This document shows, piece after piece, positions 24,224 to 35,409 of a stretch of 64,000 bases of DNA. Both the position numbers and the translations under genes were made by a program. The notes under the pieces are model-generated. The model saw nothing but the letters and a program-made list of their open reading frames with translations. It ran no database searches and was not told where the DNA came from. The stretch is from Sweltsa coloradensis (taxonomy: Eukaryota > Arthropoda > Insecta > Plecoptera > Chloroperlidae): assembly GCA_024449915.1 (NCBI GenBank), contig JAMZAV010002205.1, forward strand, positions 62,001 through 126,000. Direction: 5' to 3'. Positions within the stretch are counted from its first letter, which is position 1; the number at the start of each line of letters is the position of its first letter.

Positions 24224-24820
24224 TTAAACGAGGGAGCGGAGCGACTGAGTGTTTCCATTCAACTCAAACGGCTCTCATTCTGTGATTCTGTGTGTCTGTC
24301 TGTCTGTACGTCAAAAATCAGCCGAACCGCTGAACAGATTAAGCTGAAATTTTAAACAGACATCCGGCAACGAGTTAACTGAGAACTGTTAACAAAATCA
24401 GCTAGATCCATTGCGATTAATCCCTGATTTTTAAAATATCGATACCATTTGTTTAGTAGCAGCTAGCGGGACGAACTCTACGTGTCTGCCATGGCAAATG
24501 GTAAGCATAGAGCCTACCGCACGGAGGGTTGGGGTTCGATATCCGTTAGTTTTGAACTTTTTATATTTTACACACACATATAATTTTTGAGGGATGTGAA
24601 ATGGGAAATAAAAATTAGGTGATTTTGTTTTACCTTGGAAATTTGTTATAATGTTTCACGCTTATACGTTTTGAATACGATTCGCATTTTGAATGTTCAA
24701 TTTAAATAATTATTGTGGCAAGCAGAGTGAGTTCCTGTAAGGTGACCAGACGGTCTGGTTTTAGAAGTCAAAACACTTGGCTAACTCACTCGTTTAACAA
24801 CGACTTTGGCGTTTCCCTAG
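24224..24820 (+). mobile_element. HLE-B copy joined head-to-tail to HLE-A
   Basis: Starts TTAAACGAGGGAGCGGAGCG with no spacer after the preceding CTAG, and ends CAACGACTTTGGCGTTTCCCTAG. The body has GAAATTTTAAACAGACATCC and ATCCATTGCGATT. A tRNA-like module with B-box GGTTCGATATCC lies near 24500-24545. Confidence 0.78.
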
Positions 24821-25440
24821 TTAAACGAGGGAGCCGAGCGACTGAGTGTCTCCATTCAACTCAAACGGCCCTCATCCTGTGATTCTGTGTGTCTGTCTGT
24901 CTGTACGTCGAAAATCAGCCGAACCGCTAAAAAGATTGCGCTGAAATTTTAAACAGACATCCGGTACGAGTTTACGGGGAACTGTTAACAAAATCAGCTA
25001 GATCCATTGCGATTTAAGCCTACAATAAAAAAAACTGTGATTTAAAAAAATATCGATAGCATTTGTTAAGTAGCAGCTAGCGGGACGAGATCTACCTGGC
25101 TGGTGGTAAGCACTTAGCCTACCGCACGGAGGGTTGGGGTTCGATGCCCATTGGTTAGAATTTTTTTATATTTTTACACCCACATATTATTTTTGAGGAG
25201 TGTTAAATGGGAAATAAAAATAAGGTGATTTTGTTTTACCTTGGAAATTTGTTAATGTTTCACGCTAATACGTTTCGAACACGATTCGCATTAGGGAAAC
25301 GCCAAAGTCGTTGTTAAACGAGTAAGTGAGCCAAGTGTTGAGTACCCGGGAACATCCCCTTTCCGCCTATATACCCAAGGCTGGATCGAGCCCATTATGG
25401 GGAATGATACCGGGTACTATACACATGGCGCTCACTCACC
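24821..25440 (+). mobile_element. second HLE-B copy in the same array
   Basis: Starts TTAAACGAGGGAGCCGAGCG directly after the previous CTAG. It repeats the body and the tRNA-like GGTTCGATGCCC module (about 25105-25150). At 25294 an inverted HLE-B 3' end (GGGAAACGCCAAAGTCG) begins, and a degenerate plus-oriented end follows by 25440 without a clean CTAG. Confidence 0.7.
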
Positions 25441-25442
25441 CA

Positions 25443-25512
25443 GTTTATAAAGTTGTCCTCCATTGTAAATAAATTTTTTATAACTGTATAGGATAGACTT
25501 TAAATAAAAATA
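25443..25512 (+). repeat. retroposon 3' tail with AAATA repeats
   Basis: GTTGTCCTCCATTGTAAATA then GGATAGACTTTAAATAAAAA and AATAAATAAAAT. The same tail appears in inverse at 32244-32330 and in altered form at 58937-58998. Confidence 0.6.
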
Positions 25513-25820
25513 AATAAATAAAATAAAATCTCTCATTCACCAGTCCATGTTTTCGTTCCTAGCACGCCTATCTACTACGGCCAACCAGACCTGGGCAGTC
25601 GTGCCAATGTTTACTGACTCGTTCTCGTACCAACCTTCCCATCGGGACGTGGAAATTGGACCGCCATTAAAATAATGTGTGGATTGTTTTAGTTAGAGAG
25701 CACGCTTAGCGTTCCCCCCTCCCCCAACCCCCGACACTTCCTTCTAAAGCTGAACATCGTGCAACGTGGCCGCGGGCGAAGACATTATAGAAAAAAACTC
25801 TTTAGGATGGTGTAGAATAG
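25513..25820. other. gene-free stretch
   Basis: Nothing recognised. Confidence 0.4.
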
Positions 25821-26305
25821 TTTCCGAACGAAGCTCAAATCTTGGTTGATAGAAGCGTAAATAAAGTACTCATATTAACAGCAAATCTTCATCAAATTAT
25901 TGATAACGAAACTCAATTTTGGCTTGATAGAAACGTAAATATAGTAAACGAGCCTCATATTACGAACAAATCTTCATCAAATTACTGATAACGAAACTCA
26001 ATTTTCGCTTGATAGAAAACGTAAATATAGTAAACGAACGAGCCTCATATTAAGAACCAACAAATTACTGATAACGAAACTCAATTTTCGCTTGAAAGAA
26101 ACGTAAAATATATTAAACGAGCCTCATATTACGAACAAATCTTCAACAAATTATTGACAACGAAACTCAATTTTCGCTTGATAGGAACGTAAAAATAGTA
26201 AACGAGCCTCATATAACAAACAAATCTTCATCAAATTATTGATAACGAAACTCAATTTTCGCTTGATAAAAAACGTAAATATAAGTAAACGAGCCTCATA
26301 TCAAC
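25820..26305. repeat. 85-bp minisatellite, about six copies
   Basis: CGAAACTCAATTTT recurs at 25907, 25992, 26075, 26161 and 26246, with a diverged first copy at 25829. Units include CTTGATAGAAACGTAAATAT and GAGCCTCATATTA. Confidence 0.9.
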
Positions 26306-26312
26306 GGCTAAT

Positions 26313-26518
26313 ACCTACCTACACTACACTACACTACACTTCACTTCACCACACTACACTACACTACACTACACTACACTACACTACACTACACTACACT
26401 ACACTACACTACACTACACTACACTACACTACACTACACTACACTACACTAAACTACACTAAAATAAACCCCTACACTACACTACACTTCACTACACTAC
26501 ACTACACTACACTACACT
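26313..26518. repeat. (ACACT)n pentanucleotide array
   Basis: About 40 copies of ACACT with a few ACTTC and ACTAA variants, starting right after the 85-bp minisatellite. The 101-residue Thr/Leu/His/Tyr-rich frame across it is an artefact. Confidence 0.95.
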
Positions 26519-26519
26519 T

Positions 26520-26944
26520 TAAACTAGAAATCATTATGATTTGAAATTATTTCTTTTTAAACACTCTCTTTCCTATTATATATAAGCACACTATTACACT
26601 GTTATTCTTCAATTTATCTGAATTATTTTTTCTTTACATTTATTCTTTTCAATTTCTACAAAGATAATATTTCCATATCTAGGTTAATTTTTTTAAATGA
26701 GTGGCATTTAGAATGTGGAATATGTCGTAAACTAGCGAGTGTTGAAAACCTGGTTAATCTACTAGAATATTAAAAAAAAAAAAACACGGTGACTATTTCT
26801 TCTATCAATGTTATTGACAAACATGCAATAATCAAACATGACAGCTAGTTAGGCGATCCCTACAGTTAGATTGATACCCATATGACCCTGGTAGGGTTTG
26901 GTGGATGAACTATCAAATTCTAACTCAGCCAAACATTCTTGTAC
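26520..26944. other. gene-free stretch
   Basis: Nothing recognised. Confidence 0.4.
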
Positions 26945-27702
26945 ACTAGGAAAACGCTAAAGTCCCGCCGCGTTGATGGATGAGCTTTTTTAAGTTTTTA
27001 GTTTGCGTGGGAAATCTTTACTTTTGCAATTGCTTTGTTTTGCTGCTACGCATTGTAGGTGATTGTTGTCAAGTTTCTATTGTTTCTTGTCAATTTGTTA
27101 TTATTTTCCGTAAAAAACTTTTATTAAAAGCTTTATTTCTATGGATTCTGGCTAACTTTTTCAACTTTTTCTTTCAAAAGGTACTTCATCACTATAATCT
27201 TAATGTCCATGTACAATATGAACGTTAAAGCCCCACTAAATTGGTCAGAATTGGCCCAAATAGCACGAAAATATCACACAAAAAATCAAAAAAACGTATA
27301 TTAAAAGCTTTATTCTATAGATTCTGGGTAACTTTTTCAACTTTTTCTTTCAAAAGGTACTACATCACCATAACCTTAAGTCCATGTATAATATGAACGT
27401 TGTAGCCCCACCCGTTTGATCAGAATTGGACCAAATGTCACGAAAATATCGCATTAAAAACCGAAAAAAATCGTAAAAGTACGATATTTATGAGAAATAT
27501 TCTTTGATTGTACCCAAAAAACAATACACCTCTAAGTTCAGAGAAAACGAAGGTCCCCTTCAATTTTCATCAAGATCGCATATGCCGTTTGCCCGGGAAA
27601 CGAGCGAACAAACAGACAGAAAAAAAAAAAAAAAAAAAAAACACCCGAGCTAAATTTTTTTGGGGGGTCAGTGAAATTGAAGTCTTCGCTTCGCTCATCC
27701 AA
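26945..27702 (-). mobile_element. HLE-A copy with the internal duplication
   Basis: CTAGGAAAACGCTAAAGTCC at the left edge and CTTCGCTTCGCTCATCCA at the right. Carries the same approximately 185-bp internal duplication as 11206-11991. Confidence 0.8.
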
Positions 27703-27704
27703 AT

Positions 27705-28213
27705 AGTCGAACCAGTTTGGAATATCCGGCTGAAAATAAAATTTAATAAACCGGTTAAATTTGTCGTTGATTGATGATTAACTAGATTAATAGGATGTAT
27801 AAATATAGATTGTGTTTAAATGCTGTAGCAAGTATGTTTATTTACAATCTTTGAGCTTCAAAGAACATAATTGCTCAATTACTGGAATGGCTATAACTAT
27901 AAAAGTGAAGTATATAAATCAACATTTTAAGGCTAAGTTGTAAACTTGTTTGTTTGTTCTGAAGAAACTTTTTAGGAGCAGCTCATAATATATTCTAATT
28001 TCTATGAAATGAAAACAAAGACAACCTTCTCATATTTATTAAAATGTAAGACATATATTAGCACAACTTATTTTCACATGTTTACATACAAAATTACAAA
28101 TTTAAAACCGCATCTAGGAGTTCGTCTGAAGTAAAGTACCGCTTATTTTTAAAGCAACGCTTGCCTTCTTCATTACACTAAAATGTTAATAAACAAAATT
28201 GATTGTACATAAT
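27705..28213. other. gene-free stretch
   Basis: Nothing recognised. Confidence 0.4.
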
Positions 28214-28994
28214 TAAAAAGAGTGAGCGCAGCGAACGGAGTGGTCTTCATTCATCTCAAAACGGCGCTCATTCTGGAGTCTGCGTGCGTGTGTGTGTGTA
28301 CGTCGAAAATCAGCCAGAGGTACGAGCAGGTACGAGTTTACTGAGAACTGCTAACAAAATCAGCAAGATTCATTGCGATTTAAACCTACAAGAAATAATA
28401 AATTGAAAAATAGGCTTCCAATGTTAAGAAATTATTTTAACGACAATGGTTTAGATTTTGAAAATATATTTTTTGTTTGTTATTTGCTGGCCGTGAAATG
28501 CCGTGCCCACGGTGGATCGAATTTTGCACGCCCAAGGTATCCCCAAATTCCGCTCGGAGATTGAGTAAACCTTGCAATATTTACACGTATTTCGTACTGG
28601 CTATGTTTTTAGTAGTATTGTCACAGATGATATACTACACTGCGTTATATGCATTTCAAAACATGTTTAATAATTTTTTAAATACAATCTAGAAATTACA
28701 AAATCTTTCCCGACCAGGGGATTGAACCCACGTGTCCCACATTTCGGCTTTAAGGGCGCTTTAGCCAACTAGACTTGGGAAACGCCAAAGTCTCTGTAAG
28801 ACGAGTGAGTGAGTCATGTGTCGAGTACCCGGGAACAGTTGGATTTAAGTTTGATAATTATATACGTATAAATAATAGTTTTTTTAAGTTTAGTTGGTAT
28901 ACGGGCGCGTCAACTGTAAGGCCATAATGCGCCTCTCTAGCCTATGATAGGCTAGGAAGGCCTAAGGTAGGGGGAAGGAAAGTAATGTTTCTAG
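28214..28994 (+). mobile_element. HLE-B composite copy
   Basis: Starts near GAGTGAGCGCAGCGAACGG and includes a GT-rich tract. It has the body landmark CATTGCGATTTAAACCTACA, a minus-strand tRNA-like module at 28711-28777, then an inverted HLE-B end from 28778 (GGGAAACGCCAAAGTC). A CTCTAGCCTATGATAGGCTA palindrome follows. The right end is lost. Confidence 0.7.
28711..28777 (-). repeat. tRNA-like module in HLE-B
   Basis: On the minus strand: GTCTAGTTGGCTAAAGCGCC (A-box region) and GGGTTCAATCCCC (B-box), followed by AATTTCTAGATTGTATT. Homologous modules lie at 35073-35128, 35968-36034 and 36537-36606. Confidence 0.65.
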
Positions 28995-29289
28995 GTGCCC
29001 GTTAGGGCGCCGCAGCCAAGCCGCGGTGCGCTACACACTCAAGCACCTTATACACCAAGCAGAGTTGGGGTGATTTCGAGGTGTTACCCAGCCGTCATGT
29101 AACGTGATGTGAACTTGAAAACTATCACAATCGAGGGGATTTAGGTACCTGACAACACATGCCAAATTTTATTGGGGTACGATTATTCCTTCTTGGTGAA
29201 AAAATGGCTTGAAACATGCTCAAAATCACTTTAAGGATGTTAGCTACTGCTACTGCCTACTACTGCTACTGCTAACATCTAATACGTCG

Positions 29290-29530
29290 GCCCGCGATTC
29301 TGACCAGACGGGTGCGAACTACAATGTTCATATTTTACATGGACATTAAGGTTATAGAAATATAGCTCCTTTGAAAAAAAAAGTTGAAAAAGTTTGCTGG
29401 AAGGCTTCCAAATAAGGGTTTTAAAATAAGCCTTAAACACTTGGCATACAATCAACAAGTAACCATAGTACTTGACACTTGTTGACGGTATAAGCAGAGT
29501 TAGGCGGGAAAGTGCGATACGTAAACAAAT
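29290..29530 (+). mobile_element. HLE-A fragment, diverged
   Basis: GACCAGACGGGTGCGAACTA, TTACATGGACATTAAGGTTA and GTTGAAAAAGTT match the HLE-A interior in plus orientation. Both ends are missing. Confidence 0.65.
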
Positions 29531-29938
29531 ATGCGACATTTAAAATTTTTCTTCTTTGTGTGGAACGAGAAAAGGTGTCATTATACTCTCATAAAACAAA
29601 TCAGAAACCCATCCCTGCCTAGCCCAGATGTGGAAAATTATTTATAATGCAAAAGTGTAGGTCTAAAGTTCCATTTGGCTATAGACTAGTAAAATCATAC
29701 TTACATTACATGTTTGACAAGCCTAGCCAACCCTATGCCAGCCACAACATTGTTCTGATATTAGCTTGCTCATCTGTTGTTACATAATTGCAACAATCAA
29801 ATCATTTCATACAACTTTGTCTTTCGATTGGCCCGCGTTTATGAAGGCACTGCCATCTAGAATAAATATAGAACTTTTTCGAGCTCTTTGCTATAACGCA
29901 AATCTTTTTAAAGTGTTGGATTTCGTGATACTCTTTCA
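29531..29938. other. gene-free stretch
   Basis: Nothing recognised. Confidence 0.4.
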
Positions 29939-29939
29939 A

Positions 29940-30360
29940 CCATAGACATCCTATATAATTGGCTAGACCAGCAGTCGGTGGTCCACTTCCGGTACAATTA
30001 GAAGCCATCTTAAAATGGGCAGTTTACATGTTAATCAAATGGAGCGATTGTGGCCAAATAGTTCTCAAGATTGCCGCCAGGTTGACAGGTAAGCATACTA
30101 GCTTTTAACACCAAATGATACTAAATTCCCTTATGCAATCAACTTCGTATTGTTTCTTTTGTTTAATACCACTGCGCACAAGCTAAAACCATATCAAACA
30201 ATCCAGTAAAATACTTTATTGCATTAAAAAAGCATAAATTAAAACACCAAATCGCCATCTTGAATGGGCCGGTTTGAGTCTTCCAATTTGCTACGCTCGC
30301 GCCTGTGCGGAGGTATAGGAGACTGCTAATCTAGCCTTACTATAGGGGTTTAATATCAAT
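29940..30360. mobile_element. MITE family 1, copy 2
   Basis: Matches 19463-19885 in the same order with the ends GGCTAGACCAGCAGT and GACTGCTAATCTAGCC. Several small indels separate the copies. Confidence 0.8.
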
Positions 30361-30697
30361 GCTTTCAACTCACAACCCCATGACGTTTTCCACGATACCT
30401 TCAAAAATACCAATTCCTTCGAAAACGAAAACGACTTCGTTTTCAAATGCGTTTTCAAACTCATCTCCCACGAACTCAAGGAATTGGGGTCCAGTCCTTA
30501 TACCGTCGTTATACCATGGTTTACCACCTATACCCAGGATGTACTGAATCCGGGTCTTAGATATTTTACCATCCTATATTGTTATGCTAATACCATAGAA
30601 TTTAAATCAACTTTGATAAAAAATTATTTTTAACAAATAATTTTGTAATGACTTGAAAAAGTAATGAGATCACACACATACAAAACACTGGTAAAAA
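30361..30697. other. gene-free stretch
   Basis: Opposite-strand short frames at 30291-30547 have no recognisable domain. Confidence 0.4.
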
Positions 30698-30699
30698 TA

Positions 30700-31015
30700 C
30701 AGCCAAACCTTACACACTCAAAAGGAATGAGATCTAAAAAAGGGCCAAGCTCATTACCCTTCCACCAAAACGTACAGTGTCCCATAACAGCATCCTCGAA
30801 AAGCTTGGCAAAATAGAATTTGGCATGTATTACGTTTAAATTAATTAGAAAAAAGAACTTGGATAAACTATTACGTTAAATTAATAATCGCAAATTCTAT
30901 TTTGCCAAGCTTTTCGAGGATGCTGTTATGGGACACTGTACGTTTATTGGAAGGGTAGATGAGCTTGGCCCTTTTTTTAGATCTCCCTTCCTTTTGAGTG
31001 TGTAAGGTTTGGCTG
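30700..31015. mobile_element. 316-bp Tc1/mariner-type palindromic MITE
   Basis: Starts CAGCCAAACCTTACACACTC and ends with its inverse GAGTGTGTAAGGTTTGGCTG. The arms (about 30700-30832 and 30884-31015) match almost throughout, including GATGCTGTTATGGGACACTG. A TA dinucleotide flanks each end (30698-30699, 31016-31017), as expected for Tc1/mariner insertion. The arms are very similar, so it is likely young. Confidence 0.85.
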
Positions 31016-31026
31016 TATTCTACAAG

Positions 31027-31097
31027 TTTTGTTATTACCGGGTACTCAACACATGAATCACTCACTCGTTTAACAACGACTTTGGCGTTTCCCTAGT
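31027..31097 (+). mobile_element. solo HLE-B 3' end
   Basis: ACCGGGTACTCAACACATGA, then CACTCGTTTAACAACGACTT and GGCGTTTCCCTAG. The rest of the element is absent. Confidence 0.7.
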
Positions 31098-31261
31098 ATG
31101 TATCACACGCATGTGTTGTACATGTAGTTATGCGATATTGCGATGGTCTATACGTGTTTTAGGAATCATTTATATAATAAGTTAACTGTTTTACTGTTTT
31201 ACATTTTAAATTTAAATTTTACTTGTTTGTTATTCTGTGTCGCAAGGCAACAGCTTTGGCT

Positions 31262-31335
31262 GCAGGGTATGGACAATATCCAGCCCTCCCTGCACTGGCC
31301 GACCTGGCCCGACATACAAGCAAATTACAATAAAG
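31262..31335 (+). repeat. short dispersed repeat matching 62335-62410
   Basis: GCACTGGCC.ACCTG.CCCG and CAA.TACAATAAA are shared by both places. Probably a retroposon 3' end, because each stops in an AATAAA-like end. Confidence 0.5.
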
Positions 31336-31404
31336 ACTTGATCACGATATGGATGGGTAGCCAGAAACCTATCCTCAACACACGACCTCTGAACATAGTT
31401 GTGA

Positions 31405-31695
31405 TAGTATTGATTGATTGAATATTGCTTAACGTCTCATATTAATGCACTTTGGCTATTCGAGACGATGAGTGGTGGTAGATGAGGATGAAGTATGAAC
31501 AGAAGGGAGGAGGGGAAACCCGGTACCGACACGTAGCCTTCTCCTTTCGAAAAGTACCAAGGGGACCAACGGCTTAACGTCCCATCCGAAATGACGGTGC
31601 AAACTTTGACAGTCATATAGGTTCCTCCACTAACCCGGACTGCCGAGCAGACGTCGAGGAGAACGAAACCGTTACACTAGCTCTCGAACCCTCCA
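31405..31695 (-). mobile_element. SINE-like retroposon with (ATTG)n-type tail
   Basis: The left edge is an ATTGATTGATTGAAT tail (minus-strand 3' end), followed by TTGCTTAACGTCTCATAT and CTATTCGAGACGATGAGTGG. The far end carries CTCTCGAACCC, an inverse B-box-like motif. Related to 21824-21890. Confidence 0.6.
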
Positions 31696-31699
31696 AGTT

Positions 31700-32240
31700 G
31701 TGATAGTATTGAAGACAAACAGTCTATTGTAAAATAGCCGCATTTTATTTTACTATTACTGGCATAGACCCACAGTCTATCCCTAATATTATTTGTTGCA
31801 GTATAAATTTGTATTTGAAAGTTGACATAGTTGTTCCGTATAGTAGGGAGTGTGGACCAGGGTTTGGCAATGGCATGAGTAAAATATTGTCATAAATACT
31901 ATATCTAAACCAGCTAGTTCATTAAAGATAAAAGTATCAGCTATAGTCTTACGAATGGAATATAAATAGAAGTTTGTAGCAGCCTAAGAAGTGTTTCACT
32001 AATTTGTGGCAAAAATATGTATCAAAATATTATTTCAAGAATGCAGTCACTGCGTGGCGTTATTTTTATGTATTTATAGTGTGCAAATACAGTGGGGTAC
32101 ATTGTGTTATAATTTATTAATCTCTTTATTAATCTTGAGATATCTTTTTAAGATCTCAATCATCATCAGCAATCTCCTCCACACCTCATAATTAACACCA
32201 TTACTAAGGATGAGATGTACAGTCTATAGATAGCATCATA
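31700..32240. other. gene-free stretch
   Basis: Nothing recognised. Confidence 0.4.
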
Positions 32241-32243
32241 AAC

Positions 32244-32640
32244 TAGCCTAATATGTTATTTATTTATTTATTTAACGTCTATCCTATTCAGTTATAAAAA
32301 CTGATTTACAAAGGAGGACAACTGAACAATTGCAGAAACAACATTGAACTACATTTAAGTAAATATTTGAAGTAGTAATATTACAACAAAAATGCGTTAA
32401 AACACAACAATTTTGGTAACAAATAAAAAGGATATTAAATGCCATTAATAAATGAATCCATAATTAAAAAGTGATGGAAAAGGAAAAAGAAAAAAAAGAA
32501 AAGAAAAGAAAAGAAAAAAAAGAAAGAAAGAAAGAAAGAAATCGAAAAAAAAACGAAAAGAAAAAAAATTGATTTATTAGACGATCCCACTTAAACGAAT
32601 ATGAGGTTTTCCAAAAATCAGGAACAGCAAATCAGGGAGT
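32244..32640 (-). mobile_element. retroposon remnant with TTTA-rich tail
   Basis: The left edge is a (TTTA)n tract then AACGTCTATCCTATTCAG and CAAAGGAGGACAACTG, the inverse of the tail at 25443-25512. The right part is GAAA-rich and ends in the TGATTTATTAGACGATCCCA block also seen near 10850. Whether this is one element is uncertain. Confidence 0.5.
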
Positions 32641-33584
32641 AATCTAACTTTCGCGGAAGAAACCACCGAACGCGAATCTTCATTCTTGTGTTCAAATCTT
32701 GATAACATTGATGAATCCGTTTGATCAAGATTAAGGTTTATCACAGCCCCCCCCCCCCCTCCTTGTTTCCTCAGTCCTCACAACAAAGTACAGTTACACA
32801 AGAAACTAACAAGCACCGAAAACATTCTTGTTCACCCTCATTACCATACCATCTCTTTTGTGCAGAAGATTCCGAGAATATTTAACTCTTTCATTAAGAA
32901 TTCAAACTAGTTCCGACAACTCTGTAACATTCTCCGGTCTCACCTTCCTTATCACACTCATAATAATAATATTTCTAACGGGTAATTTCGTTCCCACAAG
33001 TTGAGTTGAATGTTTTCGGCAATGCAGGTACTTGATTCTTCTGCTTGTATATGAGACGGGCTACGTCTTGCATTGTGTACACAGTGATGATATATTATCG
33101 TCATGCCGGCACGCACACATTCACACACGCACAGGGATGCGTGCGTGCGTGTTGTGGAGAAGGGGGGGAGGTCAGTTAACCCGTGATAGAACACGTCGTG
33201 CGATCTTGACCGTAATAAGCGATGAAGTAGGGATAGGTGAAAAATAAAATATCCATTTTGGAGAACATTTTCTTCGCCGTTAATGCGTGGAATTGGCTTT
33301 GGACAAAAAAAAATATTTGGCCATCATGTGATTTGGGAATGTTTTAATTTTATATTAATTTTCAATAAAAATCTTTGCGAATATAAAATGTTCGTGCAAA
33401 ATCAAAACTGGTGTAGAGATCAACCCTATAGAAGAGCGAACTCAGATTCCAAAGAGTCAATGACTATTGACTATGCCTCCCCCCCCCCCTCCCCCTATAC
33501 AGCTATAGCCATAGGTGTGAGCTGGGTGGGAGGGAATGTCCCCTTGCATTCGCCCACCTCCCACCTTCTACCTCCCACCTCGGG
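32641..33584. other. gene-free stretch
   Basis: No gene recognised. C-runs lie near 32747-32760 and 33480-33492. A CA/GT-rich part lies near 33112-33150. The 110-residue frame at 33283-33615 has no domain. Confidence 0.45.
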
Positions 33585-33632
33585 AAAGATCCAGGGACCT
33601 CCCGAATCAGAGTGACGCGTTGTATGATTGTT
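33585..33632 (-). mobile_element. SINE-B head fragment
   Basis: GGGACCTCCCGAATCAGAGT is the inverse of the SINE-B anticodon-arm region. It abuts SINE-A. Confidence 0.55.
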
Positions 33633-34045
33633 GGCTCGTTGGTCTTGTGGTTAGCGTATTTGCTTCCAATGCAGAAGATCCAGGGTTCGATTCCCCTCAA
33701 AGTCAGAAGAGTTTTTTAACTTCTGATAATAAATAAATAAATTCCATCAGATCTCGTCTTGAGAGTTTGTAAACGGTGACTTTGGAACCGTCCTATAGCA
33801 ACGAAGCACATAATAAATTCAGAGTTGTTCTGAGTCGGCCTTGTTGATTCTGACGTTGATCCGCGGGTGTTCACACTGTCCCTACAACTGATTGCTATAT
33901 TTCCTATTAAAACATATCGATCTTTGGTTGGTTATCGCTCACTCGTCGATTGCGTCGGGGCCTACAGGGTTGGTTTGGTCGCTTTGATTTACTGTCCCCC
34001 ACTGAAAATCAGTTATATAACTGAGTGGGTAGACTCTAAATACAA
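33633..34045 (+). mobile_element. SINE-A, full-length copy
   Basis: The tRNA-like head GGCTCGTTGGTCTTGTGGTT (A-box) and GGGTTCGATTCCC (B-box) are followed by GTCAGAAG.GTTTTTTAACTT. The body has GGTGACTTTGGAACCGTCCT, GAGTTGTTCTGAGTCGGCC and ATCCGCGGGTGTTC. The 3' region has CACTGAAAATCAGTTATA and GAGTGGGTAGACTC. Frames within it are by-products. Confidence 0.85.
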
Positions 34046-34049
34046 TTTC

Positions 34050-34525
34050 TTTTTATTATTAACTCTTTACTCTTTCGATTTGTTAAAATCTGAGATTTGA
34101 TTCAGGAAATGGGTTATTTACAGATAAAAACTTTCTGTTTTCCTAAGCGAGTGAACTCTCTACTCCAACGTCCATAGCTGCGTTTGTTTACTCTATTCTA
34201 GCTGTTCAAACAGCACCGAGCATTGTGTCGTGATTGTGTGTGCTAGTGTTGTTAGTGTGTGTGCCCCACATAGCTCTTATCACATCTTCAAACAAGCAAC
34301 AAAACCTCTGAAACATTCACAGCCTCTCCTCTAGATTACTTACCAGGTTCTTTCATAGTAATGTTACTGTTACCTGCCTAGCCTCAACCTTAGAGCTAAA
34401 GGCCAGAAGCAGCGGTCCCGCTTTTCCCAGGACAGACCTGTTTACCAGACACCTGCGGTGTCCCGAGAGATACTACCCGGGACGTCCAAATGTCCCGGTT
34501 TTCCATTCTAGAACGTCTTTATTAA
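34050..34525. other. gene-free stretch
   Basis: Nothing recognised. Confidence 0.4.
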
Positions 34526-35409
34526 TTGAACGAGTGAGCGTAGCGAACGGTGTGATCTCCATTCGACTTAAACGGCCCTAATTGTTTTTCTGCGTGCGTG
34601 CGTGTGTGTGTGTGTGTGTGTACGTTGAAAATCAGCCGAATCGCTGAACAGATTGCGCTGAAATTTTAAACAGACATCCGGTACGAGTTTATTGAGAACT
34701 GCTAACAAATTCAGCAAGATTCATTGCGATTTAAACCTACAAGAAATGATAAACTGAAAAATAGACTTCCAATGTTTAGAAATTATTTTAACGACAATGT
34801 TATAGATTTTGAAAAGATATTTTTTGTTTGTTTTTCGCCTGGCCGTGAAATGCCGTGCCCATGCAAGGTCAGTCGAATGTTGGACGTCAAGGTACCCCCA
34901 AATTCCGCTCGTAGATTGAGTAAGCCTTGTAATATTTTCACGTTTTTCGTACTGGCTATGTTTACCATAGTAGGCCCTATTGCCACAGATGATGGACTAC
35001 ACTGCGTTATATGCATTTCAAAACATGTTTAATTATTTTTGAAATACAATCTAGAAATTACAAAATCTTTCCCGATTGAACCCACGTCTCCCACATTTCG
35101 GCTACAAGGGCGCTTTAGCCAACTAGACTAGGGAAACGCCAAAGTCGTAGTTAGACGAGTGAGTGAGTCATGTGGTGAGTACCCGGGAACATTTGCATTT
35201 AAGTTTGATAATTATATTCGCATAAATAATAGTTTTTTAAAGTTAAGTTGGTATACAGGGACGGGCGCGTCAACTGTAAGGTCAAAATGCGCTTCTCTAG
35301 CCTATGATAGGCTAGGTAGGCCTAAGGTAGGGGGAAGAAAAGTAATGTAACCGGGTACTCAACACATGGCTCACTCACTCGTTTAACAACGACTTTGGCG
35401 TTTCCCTAG
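34526..35409 (+). mobile_element. HLE-B array unit 1
   Basis: Starts TTGAACGAGTGAGCGTAGCG and ends GACTTTGGCGTTTCCCTAG at 35409. Contains a (GT)n tract, GAAATTTTAAACAGACATCC and a minus-strand tRNA-like module (35073-35128). An inverted HLE-B end starts at about 35127, so the last 280 bp form a small element with about 60-bp inverted ends. The 102-residue frame at 34724-35032 is only weakly matched by later units and is not a gene. Confidence 0.8.

Noticed and set aside
26239..26544. 101-codon Thr/Leu/His/Tyr repeat frame
   Set aside because: Produced by the ACACT array.
33283..33615. 110-codon plus-strand frame
   Set aside because: Runs through a C-run and a SINE-B fragment, with no recognisable domain.
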